From Capitulum mitella (Eukaryota > Arthropoda > Thecostraca > Pollicipedomorpha > Pollicipedidae): DNA of 64,000 nucleotides. Under the pieces are notes generated by a model that saw nothing but the letters and a program-made list of their open reading frames with translations, did not search any database and was not told where the DNA came from. The position numbers were made by a program, and so were the translations under genes. Shown in pieces: positions 33,301 to 41,818 of the stretch (positions are counted from its first letter, which is position 1; each line of letters opens with the position of its first letter). The stretch lies in contig CP099844.1 of assembly GCA_030062745.1 (NCBI GenBank), forward strand, positions 8,083,551-8,147,550, written 5' to 3'.

Positions 33301-34926
33301 CCGACTCACTTCGAACGCCGACGTGTCGCCGGTCAAACGCATTTGGTTCTTGTAGCCGTACGGGGCTATGCAGTTATCGCATGGTTCTACCAGCCTTAGG
33401 ACATCGGAAGAAACAAATGGCTGTGATGGTGAACTGGGACGTATTTATCATGCGTGTTGTGCCATATCGGATACGATAAATAATTAGGGATATCATACAT
33501 CATTGGCTGCCTAATGGTTTGAATATTGCACCACTGCACAGTCTTGTTTACAAATGCTGAGTTTCAGATATGAACATTTTCATATTTACACAATTAAGCA
33601 TTAGTAAAATAAAAGTTTAACGCAAAAGAATCGCAAACCTCAGTGTCGATAGTGTTCGTGGAAAGGCAAGGGATAAAGTTATCCAGATGTGATACGGCGC
33701 ATTACTGCATAGTTGGTGCGTTCACCGGTGCGGTAGAAACTTCTTCCACTTACTTTTTCGGCACGGTGCTGACGTAGGGCATGACCACCTTGTCCACGAA
33801 GCTGCCAAAGCCCAGCCGGAAGTTGGAGGTTAGCTTCCGCATCTCGATGGCCAGCAAGTTGCCGAGCTTCGAGAGCTCATCCTTATCGTCCTCCATCGAC
33901 TTGCTGAGGTCCATCAGGTAGTACAGGTCGATCGGGTAGTTGGGCGCCAGCGCGAACTGCACCTTCAGGTCGTGTGGCTCGCTCACGCGCAGCCGCATGT
34001 TCACGCGCTGCGGCGCGATCTGCGTGGCGCGGAACGAGCTGCTGGACGAGCTGGACGAGCCGGTCGCGCCGGACGAGCCGCCGCCGCCGCCGCCGGCGGC
34101 TGCGGCCGCCCCCGCCGTTCCCCTGCTGGCGGCCAGCACGCTGCTCAGAGTCTCGTTGCGGACCGTGGCCACCTGGTTGGCCCAGGTCTTGAGCAGGCTC
34201 TCCTCACAGCTGAGCAGGCCGTTCCGGTAGTTGTGCTCCTTGTTGCAGCGGTGCGCCGTCTTGTTGTCGGCCGTGACGAAGTTCTGCGGCACGGGGGCCG
34301 GCGTATCATCACACCGCGCCTCCGACACGCAGGGGAAGGGGAGCTGCCGTTGGTGGGGGCCGGAAGCGTCTCGGGACAGATAAAGCGACCAGCGGAAGTG
34401 ACGTCACGGCTTCTGTGCGGCTCATTCGACGGTTGGTTGATAGACAAGTTGGCGCGATTCACAGCAGAAACAGCGCAGAAACAGCGACGTCCCGTATGGA
34501 AAACGTGCTAATTTTTGCTGCCCAAAGCCTCTTTTTAAAGAATGTCCCAAGTAAAGACCGCAGTCTTTCATTGGACACCCGTGCCAACATTCAACTACTT
34601 TGTATGTTAGAAAGGAAGCATAAAATGTACGCATTACATAACAGATGTTGATGTGATATGAATGAGTAAATCAAAACCAATGAAACTCTTGATACTTCCG
34701 CGAGCCCCGATAAAGTTGGAAACAGTCCAACATAGGCAGGGGACGGAGCAGCGATTGCAACGATAGCTTGACTTACAACTTGAGCACACCAGGCGCAGGT
34801 TGGCGTCTGCATGCACTCGCTGCACGTCTGCTTGGACGAGCAGGGGTTGACCTGTGTCAACTTCTCGGCGTTCTGGGTCCACGCCACGGTCAGCGCCGCA
34901 GTCACAAGCAACAGCCGCAGCAGCAT
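24274..34926 (-). CDS. mys: Integrin beta subunit, beta-PS type (whole gene, spliced)
   Basis: The gene encodes the beta chain of a cell-surface integrin heterodimer, which binds extracellular matrix and links it to the cytoskeleton. Reading 5' to 3' on the minus strand, exons give a signal peptide, PSI domain, hybrid domain and I-like domain with the DLSKSM MIDAS site. Four Cys-rich I-EGF repeats, a beta-tail domain, one membrane span and a tail with [10 protein letters not shown] and two NPxY-like motifs (NPIY, NPAY) follow. Coding exons: 34777-34926, 33754-34343, 33310-33394 or 32143-32227, 31449-31619, 30866-30976, 30453-30605, 29796-29951, 28124-28255, 27504-27743, 27042-27216, 26520-26626, 26031-26160, about 25804-25844, 25406-25549, 24742-24881, 24274-24339. 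Phases agree at every junction except around the 25.8-kb exon. Length is about 860 residues, normal for the family. A 5' UTR exon must lie upstream. The tail [16 protein letters not shown] is nearly that of Drosophila myospheroid. Confidence 0.95.
24742..24881 (-). CDS. mys: Integrin beta exon 16: membrane span and inner tail
   Basis: [20 protein letters not shown] is the transmembrane helix, followed by [16 protein letters not shown], the salt-bridge and talin/kindlin-proximal tail, ending MAKWDT. Acceptor CTTGCGGACAG, donor ACG|GTGAGC. Copies of this acceptor are reiterated upstream in the intron (24.90-25.02 kb). Confidence 0.93.
24882..25020 (-). repeat. ~31-bp tandem repeat containing decoy acceptors
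   Basis: On the plus strand GTCAGCACGATGCCTGTCCG recurs at about 24867, 24898, 24929 and 24959 (worn), with a fifth very worn copy after 24989. The first copy straddles the real exon 16 acceptor. The rest lie in the intron and repeat both the pyrimidine-AG and the first coding bases. Confidence 0.85.
25406..25549 (-). CDS. mys: Integrin beta exon 15: membrane-proximal ectodomain
   Basis: [47 protein letters not shown]: the last disulfide and the juxtamembrane stretch. Acceptor CTCCGCTTCAG at 25550-25560; a second in-frame AG lies five bases further in (TGGAG|CTG). Donor CTGG|GTGAGT. Confidence 0.88.
25550..25780 (-). repeat. ~65-bp degenerate tandem repeats with decoy acceptors
   Basis: The exon 15 start (plus strand GGCAGCTCCACTGAAGCG) recurs in worn form as GGCGATTCCACTAAAAG (about 25610), GGCAGCTCCACTGACGTCG (about 25669) and GATGCCACGAAAGCG (about 25740). 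Spacing is 59-71 bp. Confidence 0.7.
25804..25844 (-). CDS. mys: Integrin beta exon 14, 3' end unresolved
   Basis: An acceptor GAAAGCAG precedes AT GAC GAC TGC, which completes DDDCMPLEK exactly as integrin beta chains read at this point. The end is uncertain. Candidate donors (after HAEI, after HAEIVP, or further out within the open frame down to 25513) are all weak, and the phase expected by the next exon's best acceptor is 1. Confidence 0.55.
26031..26160 (-). CDS. mys: Integrin beta exon 13: beta-tail domain
   Basis: [43 protein letters not shown]: the beta-tail domain cysteines. Acceptor CCGTCCCTGCAG, donor GAGG|GTGAGC, leaving one base to be completed as GAT by the next exon. Confidence 0.9.
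26520..26626 (-). CDS. mys: Integrin beta exon 12: I-EGF 4
   Basis: [16 protein letters not shown], then [10 protein letters not shown], the last EGF-like module of the stalk. Acceptor GTCCCCGCAG (AG of GCAG at 26627-26628), donor TGTCCG|GTGAGG. It enters in phase 1 and leaves in phase 0. Confidence 0.92.
27042..27216 (-). CDS. mys: Integrin beta exon 11: I-EGF 2-3
   Basis: 58 codons plus one base, [20 protein letters not shown] through [16 protein letters not shown] and [13 protein letters not shown]. Acceptor CTGCTCCCAG, donor CCGG|GTGGGC. Confidence 0.93.
27504..27743 (-). CDS. mys: Integrin beta exon 10: I-EGF 1-2
   Basis: 80 codons with the stalk cysteine pattern: [61 protein letters not shown]. 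Acceptor CACATCCCTCAG, donor GAG|GTACGG. Confidence 0.93.
28124..28255 (-). CDS. mys: Integrin beta exon 9: hybrid domain to I-EGF 1
   Basis: 44 codons, from [20 protein letters not shown] through [20 protein letters not shown]. The CQCDCE text opens the Cys-rich stalk. Acceptor CGCCCGTTTCAG, donor GGTCCG|GTACGT. Confidence 0.9.
28260..29790 (-). other. Integrin intron 8 with ~70-bp repeats
   Basis: Intronic. 28.47-28.58 kb has short duplications (TTAATCACATCGGTGTATGT twice). 29.54-29.69 kb has two copies of a block with GGGACAGGCCYTGACRCRGC. A minus frame at 28804-29055 contains [12 protein letters not shown], faintly like the end of a retroelement integrase; too weak to call. Confidence 0.5.
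29796..29951 (-). CDS. mys: Integrin beta exon 8: hybrid domain return
   Basis: 52 codons. [20 protein letters not shown] and [13 protein letters not shown] mark the second half of the hybrid domain. Acceptor GCCGGCCGCAG, donor GAG|GTGGGA. Confidence 0.92.
30453..30605 (-). CDS. mys: Integrin beta exon 7: I-like domain end
   Basis: 51 codons beginning [20 protein letters not shown] and ending [13 protein letters not shown], the last helix and strand of the I-like domain. Acceptor CCGTCCCCAG, donor TACAAC|GTGAGC. Confidence 0.93.
30866..30976 (-). CDS. mys: Integrin beta exon 6: I-like domain
   Basis: 37 codons, [20 protein letters not shown] then [17 protein letters not shown]. This is the conserved stretch around the ECHL disulfide of the I-like domain. 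Acceptor GTCCGCAG, donor AAG|GTACGA, phase 0 at both ends. Confidence 0.93.
31449..31619 (-). CDS. mys: Integrin beta exon 5: I-like domain core
   Basis: Encodes [20 protein letters not shown], then [20 protein letters not shown] and [28 protein letters not shown] is the conserved block that completes the metal sites. The acceptor is CACCCTCAG. The donor AAG|GTCGGC is unusually weak, but it is required because the next exon continues GDGK|LGGVV as in all integrin beta chains. Confidence 0.92.
31623..32140 (-). other. Integrin intron between distal exon 4 and exon 5
   Basis: No repeat or second gene seen. Confidence 0.5.
32143..32227 (-). CDS. mys: Integrin beta alternative exon 4, distal copy
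   Basis: Also 85 nt with the same phases, encoding [20 protein letters not shown] plus TTDTELFE. Acceptor GTGTCCCGCAG, donor GTTCGAG|GTCAGT. Including both copies would add 85 nt and break the frame, so the two must be mutually exclusive. This copy is closer to the usual integrin wording ([12 protein letters not shown]). Confidence 0.9.
32228..33309 (-). other. Integrin intron between the two exon 4 copies
   Basis: About 1.08 kb, no further exon-4-like copy seen by eye on the minus strand. Any pairing elements that enforce exclusive splicing would be expected here or in the neighbouring introns, but I cannot point to them. Confidence 0.45.
33310..33394 (-). CDS. mys: Integrin beta alternative exon 4, proximal copy
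   Basis: An 85-nt exon entered in phase 2 and left in phase 0. It encodes the I-like segment [20 protein letters not shown] plus TGDTSAFE. Acceptor CCTAAG, donor TTCGAA|GTGAGT. It is homologous to the exon at 32143-32227 and occupies the same place in the protein. Drosophila myospheroid is known to have alternative exons 4A and 4B at this position. Confidence 0.9.
33754..34343 (-). CDS. mys: Integrin beta exon 3: PSI end, hybrid, I-like start
   Basis: Encodes residues 51-246. It contains the last PSI cysteines ([21 protein letters not shown]), then an Ala/Gly/Ser low-complexity insert at about residues 127-153, then hybrid text ([13 protein letters not shown]). The I-like start follows: [14 protein letters not shown] with MIDAS residues D195, S197 and S199, and [17 protein letters not shown]. 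Acceptor GGCAG at 34344-34348; donor AAAAA|GTAAGT. It ends in phase 2. Confidence 0.93.
34777..34926 (-). CDS. mys: Integrin beta exon 2: signal peptide and PSI start
   Basis: Encodes residues 1-50: a hydrophobic leader ([18 protein letters not shown]), then [20 protein letters not shown], the start of the PSI domain. The ATG at 34926 is chosen because a good acceptor (TTTTGTGTTTCGCAG) ends at 34936, nine bases upstream of it. The longer frame to 35001 is intronic. The donor is GTT|GTAAGT at 34777/34776. Confidence 0.92.
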
Positions 34927-34935
34927 TGTGGCCGG

Positions 34936-35500
34936 CTGCGAAACACAAAAGACGTTGGGCTGATGAGGGTGAGGGAATAACGTCATGACTGGCATGTGCA
35001 TTTAGCCGGAGATCCTAGTAGTCCGTGATGCTAATTGAACGTTAAAATTACGATGCGCAAAACTGGTCCGAAAATAACGCAAAAACGCGAAATGGCCGCA
35101 GTAGCCGAAGCGCTGTATAAAACCCAAAAAAACGCAAAAACATTTACGTTGGTGTGGCGTGACCGCGACGTACCACGGCCAGTGATCAATGCACACGGAG
35201 GCGCCATGCTGACGTGCTCACGCCATGAAATGCACAACTCCGAGCATTAACCAAAGTAAGGCGACTCACACTCATGCCGCCCCTGTTCTGAGCTCCAGGA
35301 TTGGGCCGTGGCGAACGTTACCATGACAGAGCACGGACTGCCGACTTCCATTGTAAGACTGTGACCAGTTCTAAACGCTGGGTAGTTTGTCACCACGGAT
35401 GTGTCTCTTCTAAGCCTGCTTCTCGGCGGCAGTATTGAATTCCACTCGGTCCGCATGGCCTGCGTCAGTCTAATGGCCACTCGAATCCACTGTCCCGCCG
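34936..35500 (-). other. Integrin intron 1 region
   Basis: Upstream of the exon 2 acceptor; no other coding exon seen. Confidence 0.45.
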
Positions 35501-35910
35501 CATTCAACAAAACGTCAGGCATCGCCGCCTCACCCCTCAATTGGCGGGACGGCCGTCTCCTGTCACACACAGATGCCCGCCGCATGTGCGCGGGGAGACG
35601 CATTTCGCCTTCTGGACGTCGGCGACCATCAAAGCGCGAAAGGCGAGGACATGTGGCGGACACCGGCAGCCGCCGCCGCGCCGCGCAGGCACCGTCGGCA
35701 GCGGCGGCCGCCGGTCCGCCGGCCGCCTTACTTGGGCAGAACAGGCCGGCCGGCCGGCGCAAAAATGCCAGCCGGCGGCTTACACGGCACGGAGAGAGCG
35801 GCCGGCCGGTGTCTGGGCGGATTACGGCCCGATAGCGGGCTGCGGCGACCGGCGGCTTCCTCTGAGTCAGAGCCTGCACCCCGGTGCCGGCGGCGCCCGC
35901 CTGCGGACGC
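35500..35910 (-). promoter_or_regulatory. CpG-dense block, candidate integrin promoter
   Basis: CpG-rich GGCCGGCCGG sequence lies 0.6-1.0 kb upstream of the first coding exon of the integrin gene, where a noncoding first exon is required. Position and composition fit a promoter; no TATA or initiator can be fixed. Similar blocks elsewhere lack a gene. Confidence 0.35.
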
Positions 35911-36085
35911 CGACAGACTACGAAACAGAAAACTGCTGACGGCGTTCCCCACGCGTTCTAAGTCGTCTGACGTGGAAGTCTTCTCATAGAGGTGTGAAAG
36001 TTCGGTGCAGCGATATTCTATGGGCACCATGGGGGCACAGCTTCACGCGAGATACGCAAAGAGCAAATTGGATATGAAAGAAATT

Positions 36086-36121
36086 ATATATGTATATATG
36101 TATATATATATATATATATGC
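36086..36121. repeat. (AT)n/GTATAT microsatellite
   Basis: ATATATGTATATATG followed by a pure AT run. Confidence 0.85.
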
Positions 36122-36639
36122 AGACATCCGTGTGTGCTATGTGCGACAGGCTGACGAATGGATTCAACACCGAGCAAATGGATTAACGCGTGCCGGCCGC
36201 GGTTAAGGAGAAATGAACGCGCGGAACCGACTTTAGAGAGCCAAGCTTTCCTGGAGGTAGGAAAACGCAGAGATACCGACGACATCTCGCCATTTCCAAG
36301 GGACATTTCCATTTCCAAAACGTTCGCATCGCACGGTCTGCCGTCCCGGTCCTGCTGTCACTCGCGACACGGGGGACGGGTGAACGTCCGGCCCTAATCA
36401 CCGGACAAATGACGCCTTTCCCACGTGATTTACTGCGGGCGGGGCCAGTTCCGGCTCAGGCGCGCAGAACCGTCACCCAGCCGGCCAGCGCGTCCTGGGG
36501 ACGACGAGGAGCCTCCTCGAGGCGGCGAGAAATGTCTATTCCGTCTCGGGCTGTGCCTCCCGAGATCACTTTTCGCCGGATGAGACATGTCCTAATAGAG
36601 GGACAATATATCGTGCCCAAGGAGTGGTGTGCTAGTGAG

Positions 36640-36860
36640 AACTTTGCAGGTGAAAAGTTCCAGTTCGGTGAGACGTCGGTAGCTGATGAGGGTTGCCGGG
36701 CAGACCTAGTTTGTAGGGCAATAATTCGTCGGGTAATAGTTCCTGAGGACAAAAGTTCGTCGGATAAATGTTCGTCCAGGGCAAAATTATGGCGAAATTC
36801 GTCTGGACAACTATTGCCAAGGACAAACGCTCGTCTAGGTCAAAAGTGTAGTCAGGAAAA
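36640..36860 (-). repeat. Left inverted terminal array of a MULE-like element
   Basis: Worn units of AGGACAAAAGTTCGTC every 18-20 bp (for example near 36749, 36766 and 36823). This is the reverse complement of the units at 39.72-40.18 kb. Confidence 0.7.
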
Positions 36861-38389
36861 ATTGCCAACTGTCGGCCGACAGCTAGTGGAATCGCGCTGG
36901 TGAATGAAACTCGGATTGCACATGGGCGGGTCCGGAACTGATCCCATTCCAACCAGTGCATATTCAACTTAAGCCACTGTGCGCCACACTGACCTGCCGA
37001 GTCACAGGCGAGTGCTACCAAGGACGACCGTGGTGGTGGTTGCGCTGGAAAGGGAACGTTGCTGGCGACCCCGGGTATGGGAGTTCGGATCCCCCTCCAA
37101 ACACATTACGCCTATCACTGACTAGAGACAGACGATCTGAAAGCCCATGTAAACCCCCGTCACCTTAATTTTTGGAAATCCCGAGCCATAGAAGAGAAGA
37201 GAGAGAACCGGGCTTATGACTTCTCCCTCAATGACCAACACTTTGCGTTTTTGTCTTGGAAACTTTGCGACTAAACGCCGATTTACACCGCGTACGTCGT
37301 CTGCCCTGACGTCCGTCAAAAGACTGGGGATTTTTCATCACTTGCGACTTCGATTTGATAACTGAGACCGACCCGTCAAGTTTTCATCTCATCACTTCCA
37401 GATGACGGACGTGACGCACGATGTGTTGCGGTAGAGTGGTTGCTGATTGGAAATCACAGGCTCCAAAACCCCACATGCCTCCTCCAGTCATTCTTGGGGA
37501 AGTCCCACCCATGAGTCCGTGAGGATACTCTTCTTGACTCACACCAACAGTGGGCCGTGTATGCCGTTTGATGGACGCAGACTTCGTTTTTTTCGGATGA
37601 CGGACGTGGTGTGAGTCCTTTTTTAGACTCTTGTGCTCCAGATTTAATCCAGTGTGTCTCCGGCTCCCGCTCGTACGGTTGTGCTGGTTGCAGGCTGCAG
37701 CAATGGTCACGTGACTGACCGGCCGGGCTGGCTTACCGCCATCGATCAGCTGTTCATGGTGAATGGCAGTGCTGACGTAACCCAGAGGCCTTGAGGTCTG
37801 TGGGGCTCGCGCGTATTACATCTTTTTTGCGCGGGAGCAGCATGCATTGAGCATAAGAACCCCTGCGATAGGAATTTCTGCCATAAAACCAATGCATTAC
37901 GAGCGGGCACCGTTACTTTTAAGCATTTTTCGGGTCAGTATAAACTCTTGGTCAGGCAGTTCGGGACTGTGTGAATCTTTGTAGCAATTAACGGAGGAGA
38001 TGACTTCTAACCACCCTCACAGCAGCAGTACAATCAAAACGAAAATCAGGTGCGGAAAGCCTGACTGGAGGACAGCGTAAATCCACTCAGCTGACAGGAA
38101 GGTCTGTCGTATTAGTGAGTGCCATGGAGTGGATTCGTGGGAGCAAACGAGAACGAATCCACCACGACGTATTTCTGGAGTGACGTGAAAGCAAGGGATT
38201 TCGTTGAGGGCGATGCAACGTACTACAAGTATTCCCTTTTCAAGAGCCCGCAGATCTTGTGCAAAAAGGGGTGGTATTGTATGAACAAATAATTTCGTTA
38301 AAAGGAAAGATCAGAGTCACGCTGCTGACGTCAGCGTCGTGGAAAAGGTGACGCCAGCCAATCGTCACGGAACTTTTTTGGCGTCAGAG

Positions 38390-38885
38390 AGCTGCTGACG
38401 TCAGCATCGTGCTAGAGCAGAGATGAAGGAAAGAGTTGCTCCAAGTATGGGACTTATGAGAAACATCAGGCGCGCTGCTGAAATGGGCAAAAGTGCCACT
38501 GAGAGGGCTCGGATGCCGCGGGATGCAAGCATTGGAGGCAGGTACGTTGCCGCCGTCAGCAAGGTGACGATCAGGGCTTTGAACCTCGCACGCTAGAAGA
38601 AGTCTGCCTTCCAGACGAGGACGTCGCCGAAATGGGCTGTCTCGCTGAGCCATTCATGTTTTATGACAAGAAAGATCACGAGCATGAAGGGGAGCGAATG
38701 ATCGTGTTCGGGTCCGACTTTGGTCTGCGCGCATCGCAAGCAGCCCGCACTGGGTGAGCGATGTTACCTTAAAGGTGGTGCCGAGGGTGTTCAAGCAGTT
38801 CTGTGCGGTCCACTGCCTGAATGATAACGGCACCACCATGCTGCCGTCAGTGTATGCTTTGCTAACGGTCAAAGAGCAAACATGA
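38390..38885 (+). pseudogene. MULE-type transposase fragment
   Basis: The plus strand reads LPDEDVAEMGCLAEPFMFYD, ERMIVFGSDFGLRASQAART and, in a shifted frame, WVSDVTFKVVPRVFKQFCAV then a ...PSVYALLTVK segment. That is the start of the MULE DDE domain, where active proteins read RILVFA...LRLL...W.ADGTFK..P..F.QL..IH......P.VYALL.NK. The catalytic-region D of ADGTFK reads SDVTFK. Stops and at least two frame changes make it dead. Nothing recognisable follows the domain start. Confidence 0.7.
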
Positions 38886-39719
38886 GGTCCAAGAGGTGTC
38901 CCGTCATACAGGGTCAGGACTTAGGATCACCTTCATACTCATCTGGTGGAAAATGATGGGATCCATGTCCCGGATGAAAACCGCCTCCAGGGCCTAGAGC
39001 ATTTTACGGTCCTCGCTGTCTGCGATGCTCCAGGTTTTTTATCATTTGCTCGCGGTTAAGGCGGGTGCCATGTGTTGTTCGGTGATGCTGTGCCGGTGCA
39101 CCATCCTGAAGGTGTATCGTGATCCGCCGGCCCAGGATGATGGGCGTCGTCCGACACTGACAGTCTTGACGGCGCGCAGTCACCGGATGAAAATTTAAAT
39201 CTGTAGACTATGTTAAGCGCCTTCGGCACTTCCTGGCTGGGAGACAAGTTATTCTTCATTGCGAGGCTCGACAGTCGCGGACACTCGCGGAAAATGTGGC
39301 GGGACGGATTTTCTTCATCATTCAAAATTCGTTGGCTGGCAGTGTATTCACGCACTGCCTTGTAACACCACTTCGGCCGTCTTCCACGATGTCGTCATCT
39401 ACACCTGGTGGTGAGTTTGATCAACTCGCTCTTGCTCCTTTCGTCTTGAATCCTCGGGTATTTATCCCTTTGGCATTGAATTTCTTGCTGGACGGTGCTG
39501 GTGCTGTAATGGTGCTGCTGCTGCTGGTCTGGGCATATTTTTTTTGCGCCCAGCGCGTGACCAGCGTCTGTTGGTTTCAGTAAACGTGCGTCGTAAATTG
39601 TGCGTCCGTAGTGTTTAAGAACACATACAAATAAAGCTATCTGACGATATTCATTTCTTTGGCAAATTTCCAGAGGAATTCCTCCCAAGGCCTTTTTGCA
39701 TTCCACTGCGTCAAACCTA

Positions 39720-40180
39720 CACCCTACAAGAACTTTTCAATGGCAAAGTTTTATCCCCAACGAGCCTCTGCGAGACGAACTTGTCCTAAATGAACTTTCG
39801 CTCTAGACGAACGCTTGTTCTAGACGAATTTCTGCATGACAAACTTTTGTCCTAGGCAAGCTTTTGTCCCAGTCGAGCTTTTGGCTTCTGCAAACTTTTG
39901 TCCTACACCAAGTTCCGCGAGACGAACTTTTGTCCTGGGCGAATATCTGTAGGACGAACTTTTGTCCCAGACGAACTCTAGTCCTCGGCGAACTTTTACC
40001 CTAGACGGACTTTTGCCCTAGAAGAACCTTTGGACGTCGAAGTTTTGAAAGACGAAATTTAATCCTACGAAAAATTTTGCCCTGAACGAACTTCTACACC
40101 ACAAACTTTTGCACGACGTACTTTTGTTGGCGAACTGACGAAATTTTGTCCGACGAACTTCCGCGTCCGGGTGATTTTAG
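39720..40180 (+). repeat. Right inverted terminal array (GACGAACTTTTGTCC units)
   Basis: More than twenty worn units of GACGAACTTTTGTCCTAG. They are the inverse of the array at 36.64-36.86 kb. Confidence 0.85.
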
Positions 40181-40309
40181 CCCTAAAATCGTTGCTGACG
40201 GGTGTCTGATGCTCTCCTGATCCTTCGGTGTCTGTCTGATGAAGGAGGCGGTGTCGAGGTCCACCGGACAACGGACGAGAGGCGTGCTCCCTGCCCGCAA
40301 CTCATTCAT

Positions 40310-40525
40310 GTCCGTGTTTGGTCTCTGCTCCGGTCTGCTCCCAGCACGGATCTGGTCCCTGCCCGAGTCCGGCCCTGCCCGGTCTGGTCCCTGCCTAACT
40401 TTGGTCCCAGCCCGGTCTGGTCCCTGCCTAAGTCTAGTCCTTGCCTAGGTCTGGTCCCCACCTAACTTTGGTCCCTGCCTAACTTTGGTCCCTGCCCGGT
40501 CTGGCTCCCGCCTGGGTCCGGTCTC
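40310..40525 (+). repeat. ~19-bp minisatellite (GGTCCCTGCCTAACTTT)
   Basis: About ten units of TCTGGTCCCTGCCTAACTT and variants directly beyond the right MULE array. Confidence 0.8.
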
Positions 40526-41499
40526 CGTCACCGAATACACGTTCGTCTGCAGACGGCTGGATTCACGCAGCCCGAAGCCGAGTGCGAACGACACGGAATA
40601 GTTTGACATCAGTTCGTGATGACACCAGTCCTTATTATGATTAGTGCCAGGCCGGCCGAGGCCGCCATCTTGACTGTTACAGCCAATGATAACGTCATCA
40701 AAGGGGACAAATGCAAGCATGCTTGCATATTTCCGAAAATTATTGGGCTGGGGTTAAGGGCTCCATATATCATTTCAGACCATGTCTTTCCAGTCATTGC
40801 CATAGGCCTTTTGTTAAAATCCATGAATAATGGGGAGGTCCGAGCCCCCCCCCCCACCAGGATCATCAGCCACCTACCCGAGCAGTAAGTGATTCGTTGA
40901 GGTCACGGGTGAGTCACGACTGAGTCACGGACGTGTCGCGGGCCCGCGGCGACGGCAACGGCTGGAGCGGCGGCGGGACAGCGGTGGTCGACTGTTTAGA
41001 AAACATCGGCGAGCGGCTGCCCATTACAGAACTCTGCTGCTGCGTCCAGTTGTAATCAGGACCCTGACCGCTCCACACGGAGGGTAGAGTACAGTCGCAC
41101 TAAAACCTCACACTGCCGGTCCGTATCGAAACGGCTGTGGAGAATTCGAGGAGTTGGAGGTAGCCGCGATGCAGAAAGCCTCAGATCAGCCTCAGTCTCA
41201 GCCCTGTCCAAAATACCGAAAAACATGCAGACAAGCGAGCCTTTCAGGGGTGTCGATTTGCATTCCTTTGTGAGGGCCCAGCCACCTCATGCTGATCTGG
41301 ACCCCCAAATGATGGGTTTGGTCCCTTCTACATTCCTGCCGGTTTTACAGGGGAATGGGCAACAGTATCAAAAAGAACGGTCGCAACAGATAAGAGAAAG
41401 GCAAAAAGTAAAGAATAAAGCATTAAGTGATTTATCTGTCAATCTATACACGTCTATATAGATGGGGATATATGAAATTTTTTTAGTACATAGGAAGAA
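40526..41499. other. Intergenic, nothing recognised
   Basis: 40.92-41.00 kb is CpG-rich. The short ORF at 41225-41461 has no family motif. Confidence 0.45.
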
Positions 41500-41625
41500 A
41501 AAACTTGCAAATTTCTGTTGGCCAAAATAAAGTGGGCTAAATCCGTCGAAAAACACGTTTAGAGGAAGATGAACTTATCGGGCTTCGGTTCCGTCCTCTC
41601 AGTCATTTACAGAAATCAACGCTCC
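41500..41625 (+). repeat. Dispersed repeat, also at 22865 (inverted)
   Basis: Shares CCAAAATAAAGTGGGCTAAA and TCATTTACAGAAATC with the reverse complement of 22865-23000. Confidence 0.65.
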
Positions 41626-41769
41626 TAGAGCGTATAAAGCTATGAAAATCTGTAACTTCACGCGATTGAGAGGCGTAATCTGGAACTCGAAATACAAGGC
41701 ATTTGATTAACATTTTTCCAGCTTAATTCGTTTACTAGAAATAGATTAGATAGAAAAATAAACTATGTG

Positions 41770-41774
<5 letters not shown>

Positions 41775-41816
<42 letters not shown>
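41775..41816. repeat. (AT)n microsatellite
   Basis: A pure AT dinucleotide run of about 40 bases. Confidence 0.9.

Positions 41817-41818
<2 letters not shown>

Larger units (their letters stand above)
36640..40180 (+). mobile_element. MULE-like DNA transposon with fold-back termini
   Basis: Two arrays of the same 18-20 bp unit in opposite orientation (36.64-36.86 and 39.72-40.18 kb) bracket about 2.9 kb that includes a decayed MULE transposase near 38.4-38.9 kb. Long or subrepeat-built inverted ends are known for Mutator-like and fold-back elements. Outer borders and target duplication could not be fixed. Confidence 0.55.

Noticed and set aside
35247-35879. 210-codon minus-strand ORF upstream of the integrin
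   Set aside because: Compositional frame in GC-rich DNA; the family's signal peptide exon is clearly at 34.9 kb.
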